64,000 nucleotides of DNA from Solibacillus sp. FSL R7-0668 (GTDB taxonomy: Bacteria > Bacillota > Bacilli > Bacillales_A > Planococcaceae). Position 1 is the first letter of the stretch, and each line of letters opens with the position of its first letter. Location: positions 1 through 64,000 of the forward strand of contig NZ_JBBOUU010000002.1 in assembly GCF_038006205.1 (NCBI RefSeq), given 5' to 3'. Position numbers and translations under genes: made by a program. Positions 24,420 through 33,290 of this stretch are shown in pieces. The notes under the pieces are model-generated. The model was not told where the DNA came from. It was given only the letters and a program-made list of their open reading frames with translations, and did not search any database.

Positions 24420-26280
24420 ATAATTTTCCTCCTTCATTTCCACTTTCTAATTGTAAAATAATGTGCTGTTCAAGCACTTCTTCAGGTTTATAAATTGTAG
24501 TGATAATATATTGGAAATCTACAATGCCTTTGTTTTGTAATTCAGATTCTTCAAGTTTGAGAATATACGTGAAGATTCTATAATATACATCTAAATCTAT
24601 GTCATTTACGTTTGGAGAGTCATGTATTAAAAATCTTGGGTGATATGTTGAATTAGTAAGGCTTAATTCTAATAAAGCTAAATCAAAGGCAATAACCTTA
24701 ACGTTTTGTGCAGCTGCGCCACTATCAATATTATTTTCAGAATCTAAGTACGCTACATCAACTTCAATATTATTGGCTTTAGGACTAAATTTAAGAATAC
24801 CTTGGCGGGTGTTGTTATATAAGTGTCTAACAACATTATCATATATTATTTTTAATTTTGACTTGTTATCTTCAATTTCTAAGTTAGCATTATCTATTTT
24901 TTCTTTTATTGTTTGTTTAGTTTTTACATGTGACTTCATATTATTACTATAATCTTTTATATCTTCTTGGATACTTTTCAAATACAGTACATCAGCATGC
25001 TGTTGTTTTAGAGTGTTTAAAATGTTTTCTTTGGTATCTAGTTCTAAAACTAAATCTTTTGTATATGTATTTAATTTTTCTAGAAGGGTTAATCTATTGC
25101 GATTTTCTGCTATCAAATTAACTTTGTCATAATGAATACTAGTTCTTAAATCATCTATTGCAGTAGTCAAGTCACTAATTTCATTACTTAAGATTTCTTT
25201 AATCAATAAAGATGCAGTGGATTTTTCTTCATATTTCTCTTGTGTCATATTATTTAAATCAAAATCTTGTAAACATGTAGGACATTTTTTAGAATTAAGT
25301 TCTTTAAAAAAATTTTCAGCTGTTATGAATAGGTTTAATGAGTCTAATTCTTTATAAATATCATTGATTGTGGCTTGATAATTTAATATTCTAGATTCAT
25401 TAAAATCGATATCAGAGTTTAGTTTGGATATATTAATTTCAATTAAATCGAGCTGTTTTCGAATTAAACTTTCTTCATTGTTTCGGGTTAATAGTCGCTC
25501 TTTAATTAACTTTATTTCGTTAGAAAGAGTTTCAAATTCACTTTCATAGTTTAAGAGATGTTCTTCAAAATTTATCGTCAATTCTTTCTTTTTTAAATAT
25601 CTAGTTAAAGTATTTAAATCTTGAGACGCTTGTTTTCTTTTTTCTTCAGCTTTATTAAATTGTTGTTCTAAGACTAGTTTTTTATGTGTGCTTAAACCTG
25701 AAAAAAATTCAGTACGGAGTCTAGAAAATGGTTGCCCTTCGCTCATACCTAAAGGTTGATAGATATTAGAAAAACCATCTAGTTGATTTCTTATTAATAA
25801 AGGTAGATAGCCTCTTAAAGAAATAATTTTTTCATCATTAATATAATTTTCTTTTTGAAGCAAAGATTCTTCAATGAATTCTTTGTAATCCTCCAAGGAA
25901 GGGCCTCTTATATATGAGACACTATCATTTTTAGTAAGTCTCTCCTTTACCCAACCCTTATAAATAAAGTTTTCATCATTATTTATTAGATTTCGGCATA
26001 GAGTGAAATTAGTTTCATTTATAGTTATTTCCATCAATAAATAATGATTATTTAGTTTTTGTCGAGCTCTAGTTTGCTTCTTTTGAAAGAAATTAGTACT
26101 ACCTAATCCATAATCAATTAGTCGAATAAAAGTTGATTTACCTAAACTGTTACGAGGGCCATCATCTTCATCGACTATTACTTTCTCTGCAAAAACAACA
26201 TTTAGTCCTCTGCGTAATGTAACATCAGCTTTACCTTTTATAGGTAGTGTACCAATATAATTTATGTATAATTTAACCAT
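24403..26280 (-). CDS. DUF2326 SMC/Rad50-like ATPase
   Basis: A protein of about 625 residues. The N-terminal ATPase half carries the unusual Walker A region GPRNSLGKSTFIRLIDYGLG. A long coiled coil follows (about 200-480), with a CPTCLQDF hook in the middle, as in Rad50. The C-terminal ATPase half holds LIHDSPN as the Walker B-like region. These are features of DUF2326 proteins, the ATPase of ABC three-component (ABC-3C) conflict systems. The ATG at 26280 follows GGTGAG and overlaps the previous stop. It is likely the motor or sensor of the cluster. Confidence 0.8.
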   Translation of the reverse strand: MVKLYINYIGTLPIKGKADVTLRRGLNVVFAEKVIVDEDDGPRNSLGKSTFIRLIDYGLGSTNFFQKKQTRARQKLNNHYLLMEITINETNFTLCRNLINNDENFIYKGWVKERLTKNDSVSYIRGPSLEDYKEFIEESLLQKENYINDEKIISLRGYLPLLIRNQLDGFSNIYQPLGMSEGQPFSRLRTEFFSGLSTHKKLVLEQQFNKAEEKRKQASQDLNTLTRYLKKKELTINFEEHLLNYESEFETLSNEIKLIKERLLTRNNEESLIRKQLDLIEINISKLNSDIDFNESRILNYQATINDIYKELDSLNLFITAENFFKELNSKKCPTCLQDFDLNNMTQEKYEEKSTASLLIKEILSNEISDLTTAIDDLRTSIHYDKVNLIAENRNRLTLLEKLNTYTKDLVLELDTKENILNTLKQQHADVLYLKSIQEDIKDYSNNMKSHVKTKQTIKEKIDNANLEIEDNKSKLKIIYDNVVRHLYNNTRQGILKFSPKANNIEVDVAYLDSENNIDSGAAAQNVKVIAFDLALLELSLTNSTYHPRFLIHDSPNVNDIDLDVYYRIFTYILKLEESELQNKGIVDFQYIITTIYKPEEVLEQHIILQLESGNEGGKLFGFTF

Positions 26281-26779
26281 TATTAATCTCACCTGCTATT
26301 TTATTAATCATATAATTGAGTTCATTAATGTTGTAAGCCTGAATAATTATTGTGGCTACCTTAACTTTTGATGTCATAATACTATTTGAATTTTCTAGTT
26401 GATGAGTTATCTGTTCCAGATAGTTGGTATTTAAGGTAATCAAGTCCTGTTTAATATTAAGAAGTGAATATGATAACAGATGTTTAAAACCATTCTTAAA
26501 TCTAACATTATACTTTTCAGATAATAAGGGCATTAATAATATGTCTAAATTAAACATTTCATACTCATTAAAGAGGTACAGATTTTCTATCTGGGAATCG
26601 CTACGTCCTAATATTTGTATCGAAACTTTAGGAAATCTATACAGATAAAAGGCTATTGCTAATTGTTCAACAGAACAAGCTTTTAGATTATAAAGTAAAT
26701 TCATTAAAATATAACCATTAAGCTCAGGGCTATCCTCGATTTCATATAATTTATGTTCATAATTAAAATCTCTGGTCAT
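26273..26779 (-). CDS. ABC-3C middle-component-like protein
   Basis: A 168-residue helical protein without catalytic motifs, placed between the large ATPase and the first gene. Size and position match the middle component (MC) of ABC-3C systems, which forms a bridge between ATPase and effector. GAGG lies 8 bases before the ATG and the end overlaps the ATPase start by 8 bases. Assignment rests on context and size more than on sequence. Confidence 0.55.
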   Translation of the reverse strand: MTRDFNYEHKLYEIEDSPELNGYILMNLLYNLKACSVEQLAIAFYLYRFPKVSIQILGRSDSQIENLYLFNEYEMFNLDILLMPLLSEKYNVRFKNGFKHLLSYSLLNIKQDLITLNTNYLEQITHQLENSNSIMTSKVKVATIIIQAYNINELNYMINKIAGEINNG

Positions 26780-26792
26780 ATCATATACCTCA

Positions 26793-27500
26793 TTATTCGT
26801 TAAATATCAGACATTGAGCTGTTGTTCCGAAGATTATCCCATAAAGATAATTGATTGTATTTTTATTTATCTGATTTTGGGATAGAGATCCATAGAGTCT
26901 ATCTAACAACACGCTTAGCCTTTTTTCGGCTGGAAATTGTTCAACTGGGTAATCTGCTAAGACTTCTTGATATAATTGGCTAACTTTGAGATCAATTTCA
27001 TGATAAGAATGAAATCCTAACTTTTGTGCTTTTCTTTGTAAAACAGAGTTGTCATTTTTATAAATAATTGCTGTTTTTCTAGTTGAAGGTTTAAATTTAG
27101 CTTTAAATTTTAATTTAGCTTTAAACTCAAGATGGTGAAAAAATTTATTATCATAAGTTTGAGTATCTTGAGTGGTTTCTAATGAATGTAATAAATCTCT
27201 ATACAACAGCCCAAAGTCATAAGCCAAATGGTTATCAAAAAGTGTGGAGACAGACTTCGAATTATAGGTTTTAAAAAGATTATTATCTATTTCATTTTCA
27301 AGATTATAATGAATACCTAGTTGATTAGCCTTAGTTACTAATGCCTCTGCTTTTTGTAGATTAGTAAATTGACTGGAAAATATATCGAGTGGTGCAACAC
27401 CAATAGACCTTGCAAGACTATTAAATTGAGTGTCGTTTAGGTTAAGGCTCACAAGTCTTTTAATTAATACCTCTTCAGCTTGTGGAGTTAGGTTTGTCAT
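26793..27500 (-). CDS. First gene of the ABC-3C-like cluster, possible effector
   Basis: A 235-residue protein. Residues about 1-65 (LTPQAEEVLIKRLVSLNLNDTQFNSLARSIG) form a helical bundle resembling effector-associated (EAD-like) adaptor domains. The remainder includes a Lys-rich strand segment KAKLKFKAKFKPS and a C-terminal helical part that may be the ABC-3C C-terminal domain. GAGGGA precedes the ATG. It starts the minus-strand operon of four genes ending at 23592. Not firmly recognised. Confidence 0.5.
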   Translation of the reverse strand: MTNLTPQAEEVLIKRLVSLNLNDTQFNSLARSIGVAPLDIFSSQFTNLQKAEALVTKANQLGIHYNLENEIDNNLFKTYNSKSVSTLFDNHLAYDFGLLYRDLLHSLETTQDTQTYDNKFFHHLEFKAKLKFKAKFKPSTRKTAIIYKNDNSVLQRKAQKLGFHSYHEIDLKVSQLYQEVLADYPVEQFPAEKRLSVLLDRLYGSLSQNQINKNTINYLYGIIFGTTAQCLIFNE

Positions 27501-27818
27501 TTACATCCCTCAAATATTTCAATTTTGTTTTTAAATCGACATACGTTAATTTATTGTAACATATAAACTTTTTTAGTTGAAATTGTAATTAATTGAAATG
27601 TTAATGCTACTTAAAATGAAATGAAAGAACGTTAAAATACTATAGATAGTGATTAAAAATAACTATTAGAGGTATCACGAAAGGACTCTTAATTTAAATA
27701 ATTTAGTAAGATAAATATATTATTTTTAGAAGTGGTCTGTATTTGGTCGGCGGTCTGTTTTAATCTATAGGATAGATAACAAACGTAATATTCAAGCTTA
27801 TATTAGTTTACTTATAAG

Positions 27819-27850
27819 CCGAAGGGACATGGGTCTATTCGGTATTTTTT
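27819..27850 (+). terminator. Hairpin with T-run before triad 2
   Basis: CCGAAgGGAC pairs with GTCtaTTCGG and is followed by TATTTTTT. The sequence closely resembles the terminator at 30263-30298. It lies in the gap 27501-27929, which also holds the promoter of the ABC-3C-like operon on the minus strand and no gene. Confidence 0.6.
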
Positions 27851-27860
27851 ATACATGAAA

Positions 27861-27898
27861 TCGTACAAAATTAAAATCGGGAAGTATATTTTGTACGA
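27861..27898 (+). promoter_or_regulatory. Operator of triad 2 (perfect 11-bp inverted repeat)
   Basis: TCGTACAAAAT (27861-27871) and ATTTTGTACGA (27888-27898) are exact reverse complements. They lie just before a TATACT (27906-27911) and the XRE start at 27930. This is a typical autoregulatory site of an XRE repressor. Confidence 0.65.
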
Positions 27899-27929
27899 AA
27901 TATGGTATACTAAAATTGAGGTGAAAGAG

Positions 27930-28256
27930 ATGGATTTCAAACATACAGCAACAGTGATTCTTGAATGGATGCAGGAAAATCAAGTGTCTAAGACGAAAAT
28001 GGCGGACATGGTTGGGATTAGTGAAGGGTTACTGCGTGCTATTTTAAAGGGCGATCGTCGGATTACGTCAGATCGTTTAACGAAATTTGCAGAAGTAACA
28101 AACATCCCTCGTGCCACACTTTTAGGCTTATCTGAAAAGGAACTGTTTGCGGGCTATAGTGTCATTCCACGTGGTGGAACGGAGTTGTCGGTGGCAAATA
28201 AGCACCAAATTCAACAGGTCGCGATGCTGTTAAACGCATACGAAACCTTTAAATAA
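27930..28256 (+). CDS. XRE-family regulator, triad 2
   Basis: A 108-residue protein with a helix-turn-helix at about 17-50 (VSKTKMADMVGISEGLLRAILKGDRRITSDRL). The rest is helical. The ATG at 27930 is chosen because GAGGTGA lies upstream; the longer frame from 27855 would read through the operator. It is the first gene of the second XRE/ImmA-IrrE/PIN triad and probably represses it through the 27861-27898 palindrome. Confidence 0.83.
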   Translation: MDFKHTATVILEWMQENQVSKTKMADMVGISEGLLRAILKGDRRITSDRLTKFAEVTNIPRATLLGLSEKELFAGYSVIPRGGTELSVANKHQIQQVAMLLNAYETFK

Positions 28257-28270
28257 GCGGGGTTGAATCA

Positions 28271-29065
28271 ATGGACCAATTATTACAACAAGTCGAACGC
28301 TTAGCGGAAGATTATTATAAAAAGTATATATCAGATAAAACATCGCTCGTCATTGCGGATGTACTAGAGGATATTATCATCCAGCAAGGTATTGAAGTCA
28401 TTTATATACGGCTGCCAAAGCTAGATGAAGAAAGTCGTTTATTAAATGGGATGTTTTTAAAACATGTGGACTCAAGCGTGCAGCCCAAAATCGTGATTAA
28501 TCAGCTCGATTCGGCACGAACGCAACATTTCACACTCGCACATGAATGGTTCCATTACATTTTAGAATCGGAGGACTTAAAGAAATATGATATCCATATT
28601 TCTTCAAATGATGTATTGGAGCGTGCAGGTGATTACTTTGCAGCGACCATTTTAATGAATAAAGATGCATTTATTTCATATTTTGAAATCATTGGCGGGC
28701 AAGCAATTGAAAAGAAAATTTATAAGCTAGCGGATATTTTCAAAGTGCCCTATGTGAGTGTTGTTCGCCGTATAAAAGAGTTAGGGCTCTGGGATGTGAC
28801 AGCGTATGCGAATTTTACAGAAGAACAATTTATACAGTTACGTGAAGATTTACTGGGCGAGTCGCTTTTAGATACGGCACCAAAGCGCAAACAGTTTGAG
28901 CAGTTTCAGGAAAAGGTGATTGTGCGTGAGGCAGCAGGTACATTACCAAGTATTGAGGCAGCGAAAATTTTAGCGGATTTGAATCCAGCCTTAGCACAAA
29001 CGTATTATGAAAAGTCTGCCAGTGCACAGGACATCGATGCACTGTGGGATGAATTAGACGAGTAA
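28271..29065 (+). CDS. ImmA/IrrE-family metallopeptidase, triad 2
   Basis: A 264-residue protein with the zinc motif LAHEWFHYIL (HExxH) at about 85-92, preceded by PKIVINQLDSARTQ, and followed by ERAGDYFAATILM, all typical of the COG2856 family. It probably cleaves the XRE repressor encoded 14 bases upstream. The C-terminal 80 residues are helical and may contact the PIN-like protein encoded next. Confidence 0.87.
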   Translation: MDQLLQQVERLAEDYYKKYISDKTSLVIADVLEDIIIQQGIEVIYIRLPKLDEESRLLNGMFLKHVDSSVQPKIVINQLDSARTQHFTLAHEWFHYILESEDLKKYDIHISSNDVLERAGDYFAATILMNKDAFISYFEIIGGQAIEKKIYKLADIFKVPYVSVVRRIKELGLWDVTAYANFTEEQFIQLREDLLGESLLDTAPKRKQFEQFQEKVIVREAAGTLPSIEAAKILADLNPALAQTYYEKSASAQDIDALWDELDE

Positions 29066-29078
29066 TGGAGGGAATCGA

Positions 29079-29732
29079 ATGAAGGACATCATACTGCCGA
29101 TTCCCTCTAGCTGCTTTATCGATGCGAATATTATTTTCTATATTGAAAAGCTCAAATCCAAGGGTGACTTTATCAATATCATTGAACAAGTGTATGAGCG
29201 TATTTATATTCATGAGGAAGTGTATAAAGAGCTGAGTCATGCAAGTCAAAGCTTTGTTGATATGAAATGCGAGGAGCAAAAATGGGTACGTTTAGAGCCA
29301 CTGCAAACATTTAAAGACATTTACGTAGATTATCAGCAAGCACTGAATATGGTACAAGCTAAGCTTATTGAGGTAGACAAGCGTCGCGGCAAAGAAGGCA
29401 GCGCCGGTACAGGGGAAATTGCCTCTTTAGCAGCTGCGTATTTATTAAATGCAGAAATTATTTGTAGCAATGATTATTCGATTGAAATCGTAATTCATGA
29501 GGTGCCACTACATATTTTTAAGGACGGGGACGATGAGCAAGAGCCCATCTTTATTAAGCACCATCGATTACTTGATTTTTGTGAGCTCGTTGTAAAAGGA
29601 CAAGCATTGCCAAGAAAAGATGTAAGGAAATTCTATCAGATTGCGAATATAGAATTGAAAACGACTAATCCAGAGAGATTTAAAGAGTTGTTAGCTGAGT
29701 TTGACGAACGGATACCAGCTGAGGGTAATTAA
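29079..29732 (+). CDS. PIN-like domain protein, triad 2
   Basis: A 217-residue protein beginning CFIDANIIFYIE, the first PIN Asp in a beta-strand. It also has EEVYKELSH (second acidic residue), GTGEIASLAAAYLLNAEIICSNDYS (third and fourth acidic residues). These fit the PIN nuclease arrangement of about four acids around one metal site. It starts 13 bases after the protease gene with GGAGGG upstream. A likely RNase effector released when the triad is induced; this is inference. Confidence 0.8.
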   Translation: MKDIILPIPSSCFIDANIIFYIEKLKSKGDFINIIEQVYERIYIHEEVYKELSHASQSFVDMKCEEQKWVRLEPLQTFKDIYVDYQQALNMVQAKLIEVDKRRGKEGSAGTGEIASLAAAYLLNAEIICSNDYSIEIVIHEVPLHIFKDGDDEQEPIFIKHHRLLDFCELVVKGQALPRKDVRKFYQIANIELKTTNPERFKELLAEFDERIPAEGN

Positions 29733-29825
29733 AAAGGTAATTTTTTTCTTGTTAGGTCATAAAATGATACAATCACAATAATACCTCTAAATTGTAGGCT
29801 CACGTATAGGTGAGGAGATACTACA

Positions 29826-29930
29826 ATGAAGGATAAAGTTATTAAATTTATAGCAGCTCTTTTGCTGACAGGAATTATTATGTTACATGTATGGGCAGAG
29901 TATATAGATAATTGGATCCACAAAAAATGA
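29826..29930 (+). CDS. 34-residue single-span membrane peptide
   Basis: A short frame encodes a peptide with a basic start, one hydrophobic segment (FIAALLLTGIIMLHVW) and the tail IDNWIHKK. It has a good ribosome-binding site (GAGGAG, 8 bases upstream) and is too small for ordinary ORF calling. The layout is that of type I toxins or small regulatory membrane peptides. No antisense RNA was identified, but an inverted repeat (CTGTTAAA / TTTAACAG, about 30011-30029) follows. Confidence 0.5.
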   Translation: MKDKVIKFIAALLLTGIIMLHVWAEYIDNWIHKK

Positions 29931-30098
29931 TAGTTACCAATGATTGAAAAGCTTTTGTATTGATTTAAAATTATTGTGAAAATAAGTGAGTAGATTTAGG
30001 GGGGGGCCGGCCTGTTAAAGTTTTTAACAGGGCTGAGCTTACCCTTATTTTAATTAATTACATAATAAAGTACAGAAATGACGTAAAAGCACTATATA

Positions 30099-30127
30099 TT
30101 GATAATTATTTGATTGTTTTTTATAAT
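30099..30127 (+). promoter_or_regulatory. Sigma-A type promoter
   Basis: TTGATA (30099-30104), a 17-base spacer and TATAAT (30122-30127). Transcription should begin near 30134, at the 5' end of the structured segment. Confidence 0.65.
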
Positions 30128-30133
30128 AGTGTT

Positions 30134-30298
30134 AATTAATCAATCCACTACACTAAGTAGCAGCTGAAAGATCTCCCACGAGAAGATTCAGTGATAAACG
30201 CAACACCCACGCCTTTAGGGCAAAAAAATAAATAGTACTCACGCTTATTTTGGCGTGCCTGTAAGTCGAATGGACATTTTGTCTGTTCGGCTTTTTTT
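30134..30298 (+). ncRNA. Structured RNA or attenuated leader before the MoxR operon
   Basis: Between the promoter and a terminator lie several hairpins: CTAC-actaa-GTAG; CTGAA..TCTC-ccac-GAGA..TTCAG; GCC-ttta-GGGC; and CACGC-ttatttt-GGCGTG followed by CCTGTAA. The terminator (30263-30298) pairs AAGtCGAA with TTCGgCTT and ends in seven T residues. The unit at 60763-60951 has the same order of parts, including AATRAATAGT, a hairpin, CCTRTAA and a terminator. It contains no ORF. It may be a small RNA or a leader that attenuates the MoxR gene 50 bases downstream. Confidence 0.45.
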
Positions 30299-30348
30299 GC
30301 GTTTAAAAACGGATGGTTAATTAAAAAAATGAAAAGGAGCGGATATAA

Positions 30349-31467
30349 ATGGGCAATGTCACGGAGATTAAAGACTATTTAAATGCACAGTTCTTGGAGC
30401 GTGAAGCGGAGGTTGAGGCAATCTTAACAGCAGTCCTTGCGAAGCAGCATACGCTACTCATTGGACCAGCAGGCACTGGGAAGTCAGCGCTCGCGAGTGA
30501 GCTGCATCGTTGTATTGATGGGCTTTCTTACTTCCAGTGGTTACTGACGAAGTTCTCGACGCCTGAAGAGGTATTTGGTCCACTGTCACTAGCGGGGCTT
30601 GAGCGTGATGAGTATGTGCGAAATATAGAAGGGAAGTTGCCAACCGTGCATCTGGCGTTTCTTGATGAAATTTTTAAGTCAAACAGTGCAGTATTAAATG
30701 CATTACTGACACTCATTAATGAACGCATTTTTTATAACGGGGGCGATGTACTAGAGGCACCATTGATGACGGTTATTGGTGCGTCAAATGAGTATCCTGA
30801 AAGTGAGGGGCTAGAAGCGTTGTTTGACAGGTTCCTACTGCGTATGGAAACGCGTTATATTCAGTCGGATCAAACGTTTTTAAAGCTACTAGCGCCAAGT
30901 AAAAAGTTAATTGTGCCGAAAATGACCTTAGAAGAGCTTGAAGATGAGCAATTTGCGGTGAGCTTAATTGATATTCCACGTCACGTACTTGAAAAGTTAG
31001 TCGTGGTGCGTGGGGACTTAAAAAATGAAGGGGTGCAGGCATCGGATCGTCGTTATAAGCAGAGTTTACCGATTTTACAAGCTCGTGCGTATTTACAGGG
31101 ACGTGCAGAGGTAAGGCTATCGGATTTACTGCTTTTACAGCATGCCCTGTGGGAAACACCTGAGCAGCAGGGGCTCGTAAAGGATGTACTCGAGAGTCAT
31201 TGTCTACTAAAAAGTGAACAGGAATTGCAGAAGTTAGCGTCGGTGTACCAAACGCTTCACCAGAAATACGGCGTTATGGGTACATTGAATGTAACAGACG
31301 AGGAAATTGCAGAAGGTAATATGCAGCTAAAAGAGGTGACGCAGCGAGTTGCGGCACTGATGAAAAGTAATCCTGAAATTGAAACAGAGTCACAGCAGCT
31401 ACTTACAGACATTCAAGCGTTTCAAGCGAGTCTGGCTGCTGCCACATTAGACATTGAAGGGGTGTAA
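30349..31467 (+). CDS. MoxR/RavA-type AAA+ ATPase
   Basis: A 372-residue AAA+ protein. Walker A is GPAGTGKSAL (about 39-48) and Walker B is LAFLDEIFKSNSAVLNALLTLINER, the signature of the MoxR family; sensor 1 follows in GASNEYPE. It is closest in layout to RavA, which works with a VWA protein (ViaA). Here a VWA gene follows after one small gene. These pairs assemble or mature metal enzymes, or act in conflict systems. AAAGGAG precedes the ATG. Confidence 0.87.
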   Translation: MGNVTEIKDYLNAQFLEREAEVEAILTAVLAKQHTLLIGPAGTGKSALASELHRCIDGLSYFQWLLTKFSTPEEVFGPLSLAGLERDEYVRNIEGKLPTVHLAFLDEIFKSNSAVLNALLTLINERIFYNGGDVLEAPLMTVIGASNEYPESEGLEALFDRFLLRMETRYIQSDQTFLKLLAPSKKLIVPKMTLEELEDEQFAVSLIDIPRHVLEKLVVVRGDLKNEGVQASDRRYKQSLPILQARAYLQGRAEVRLSDLLLLQHALWETPEQQGLVKDVLESHCLLKSEQELQKLASVYQTLHQKYGVMGTLNVTDEEIAEGNMQLKEVTQRVAALMKSNPEIETESQQLLTDIQAFQASLAAATLDIEGV

Positions 31468-31483
31468 CAGCCCCTTTTTTTTT
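31457..31483 (+). terminator. Hairpin with T-run after the MoxR gene
   Basis: AAGGGG pairs with CCCCTT and is followed by nine T residues. It overlaps the stop codon and precedes genes of the same module, so it probably lowers rather than stops expression of the next two genes. Confidence 0.6.
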
Positions 31484-31504
31484 ACTTGAAAGGGAGTGAC
31501 ATAC

Positions 31505-31927
31505 ATGGAATTTTCAACAGTTGAAAAAATGGCGGAGCTGACAAAGAGCCCCGTGCTAAAGGAAATAAGCTACAGGGCATCGGTTTTTAAGCAACATGTG
31601 TGGATTGGTGCAAACGGTGAATTTGATGTGACAGAAGAAGATGTTGAACGGGATATACAGCTTTTTATTCCTGTGTATTCATTTGTTTCGTTTATCATCC
31701 AGTTAATCGAGCTTAGAAAAGCATTTAAGGTAGCGTGTGTCTATACAAAGGAGCCTATGAATTATGGCGTTTGTGTCCCAGAGTTAGTTGAAACGGAAGG
31801 GTACACATTTAGCTACTACGATTCCTTTTATCAAAATGTGCTCTTTTCACATATGAAGGAAGCGAATGTTTTCATTTATTTAAGCGACTTTGAATACTAC
31901 GCCAATTTATATGTAAAAAGAAGATAG
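31505..31927 (+). CDS. Unknown protein between MoxR and VWA genes
   Basis: A 140-residue protein with mixed strands and helices, rich in Phe and Tyr in its second half. No known motif or membrane span. The ATG at 31505 follows GGGAG. It lies between the ATPase and VWA genes with short gaps, so it is likely a third component of the module. Confidence 0.65.
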   Translation: MEFSTVEKMAELTKSPVLKEISYRASVFKQHVWIGANGEFDVTEEDVERDIQLFIPVYSFVSFIIQLIELRKAFKVACVYTKEPMNYGVCVPELVETEGYTFSYYDSFYQNVLFSHMKEANVFIYLSDFEYYANLYVKRR

Positions 31928-31948
31928 GGATTAAAGGGAGGAAGCAGC

Positions 31949-33289
31949 ATGAAACGTGAAACGGTACTCAATACGGATCTCTTTGATGATTATGCGTACG
32001 ACAAAATTTATCAATCCTCAAAGAAACTACAAAGTATTACAAAAAAGCAGGAATACCCATACTTTCGGGCGTTGCAGCAGGATATGTGGAGTAGCTTGTA
32101 TAAGGTGAACCCACAAATTGAAGCCGAAGTCGCCCCAGAGCTAGTCGGTAATCAAAGCTTAATGCAAAAGGTGATGACAGACGAGGCGTATAGCCAGGCG
32201 AAACCAAAAACGACATTAGATACGCTCACAGCAGCCATCTCGTCACTCCTATTTACGGAAAAAGTATCACAGTGGCTTGATGAAATGAAAGAAAGTGAGC
32301 CAGTGAAACAGGCATACGAGCATTTGCAGCAGGCATACGGTGAGGAAAAAGAGGAGGCGCTTGAGCAGCTTGCGACGGCCATTCAACAAGAGGCGGAGAA
32401 TGGCACACCTAGCTTGAGTGGGATACCAGACGAATCAAAGCCGATTGAAGCCGGTGTGAAGGCACTCCTAGCAGGAAACGGGCATATGGACAGTAAAGTG
32501 CCACTAGCTGAAAAACTAGAGCTAGCAGAACTGTTAATGCAACATCCCAAGCTCTCACGCATCGCCAGTGAAATTGGTCGCTTTCAACTATTGTCAGGCG
32601 GTTTTCGAAAGAAACGTGTGGAAGAGGCACCCGGTGTGGCAGATATTACACTAGGTACAGAGCTTGAAAATGTGCTAAGTAGTGAGCTCGTCACGCTGCG
32701 TCATCCATTACTAAAGCGAGTGTTTCAAAAAAAGTTTGTTGAAGGAAATTTACTGACGTTTAAGCATGAAGGACAAGCAGCGGCAGGGCAGGGACCAATG
32801 GTGATTTGTATTGATGAATCTGGCTCGATGAATGGGTCTCAGGAGGAATCGAAAGCGTACTGCCTGTCACTTTTGTTAAAGGCAAAAAAGCAAAAGCGTG
32901 ACGTCGCCATTATTCGTTTTGACGACCAAGTAGTAACGCATACGTATAAAAAAGGGCAAATTTCTGCAAGTGAGCTCGTACAGTTTGCGACAAGCTTTAT
33001 GGGTGGTGGCACGAACTTTGAGCGACCTCTCACGGAAGCGATGCAGCAAATTCAGACGAGTCGCTTTCAAAAGGCAGATATTGTGTTTATTACAGACGGT
33101 GAAGCAGATGTAAGTGAAGCGTTTTTAACAAGATACCACGAGCTAAAAAAAGAACGTGGCTTTCATACGTATGGCATCTTGATTGGTATGCAAAATACGA
33201 CGTCACTTGAGCGGTTTTGTGATGAAGTAATGAGTATTCAAAATTTAAAGGATAAAGGAGCGATACAAGTACTAAAGAAAATCAATTAA
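31949..33289 (+). CDS. VWA-domain protein (ViaA/CoxE-like)
   Basis: A 446-residue protein. The N-terminal 270 residues are helical and acidic. The C-terminal von Willebrand A domain has a MIDAS motif CIDESGSMNGS (about 286), a conserved Thr in GGGTNF and Asp in FITDGEAD. This combination is typical of the partner of MoxR ATPases (ViaA with RavA). GGGAGG precedes the ATG. The gene ends in ...KIN-stop inside the next octamer array. Confidence 0.85.
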   Translation: MKRETVLNTDLFDDYAYDKIYQSSKKLQSITKKQEYPYFRALQQDMWSSLYKVNPQIEAEVAPELVGNQSLMQKVMTDEAYSQAKPKTTLDTLTAAISSLLFTEKVSQWLDEMKESEPVKQAYEHLQQAYGEEKEEALEQLATAIQQEAENGTPSLSGIPDESKPIEAGVKALLAGNGHMDSKVPLAEKLELAELLMQHPKLSRIASEIGRFQLLSGGFRKKRVEEAPGVADITLGTELENVLSSELVTLRHPLLKRVFQKKFVEGNLLTFKHEGQAAAGQGPMVICIDESGSMNGSQEESKAYCLSLLLKAKKQKRDVAIIRFDDQVVTHTYKKGQISASELVQFATSFMGGGTNFERPLTEAMQQIQTSRFQKADIVFITDGEADVSEAFLTRYHELKKERGFHTYGILIGMQNTTSLERFCDEVMSIQNLKDKGAIQVLKKIN

Positions 33290-33290
33290 C

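Noticed and set aside
22000-24500. Attachment site duplication around the integrase gene
   Set aside because: No convincing direct repeat could be found in the window, and no tRNA gene is present.
30134-30298. 6S RNA, T-box or a known riboswitch
   Set aside because: No T-box AGGGUGGNACCGCG, no long central bubble as in 6S RNA and no known ligand-binding core was recognised.
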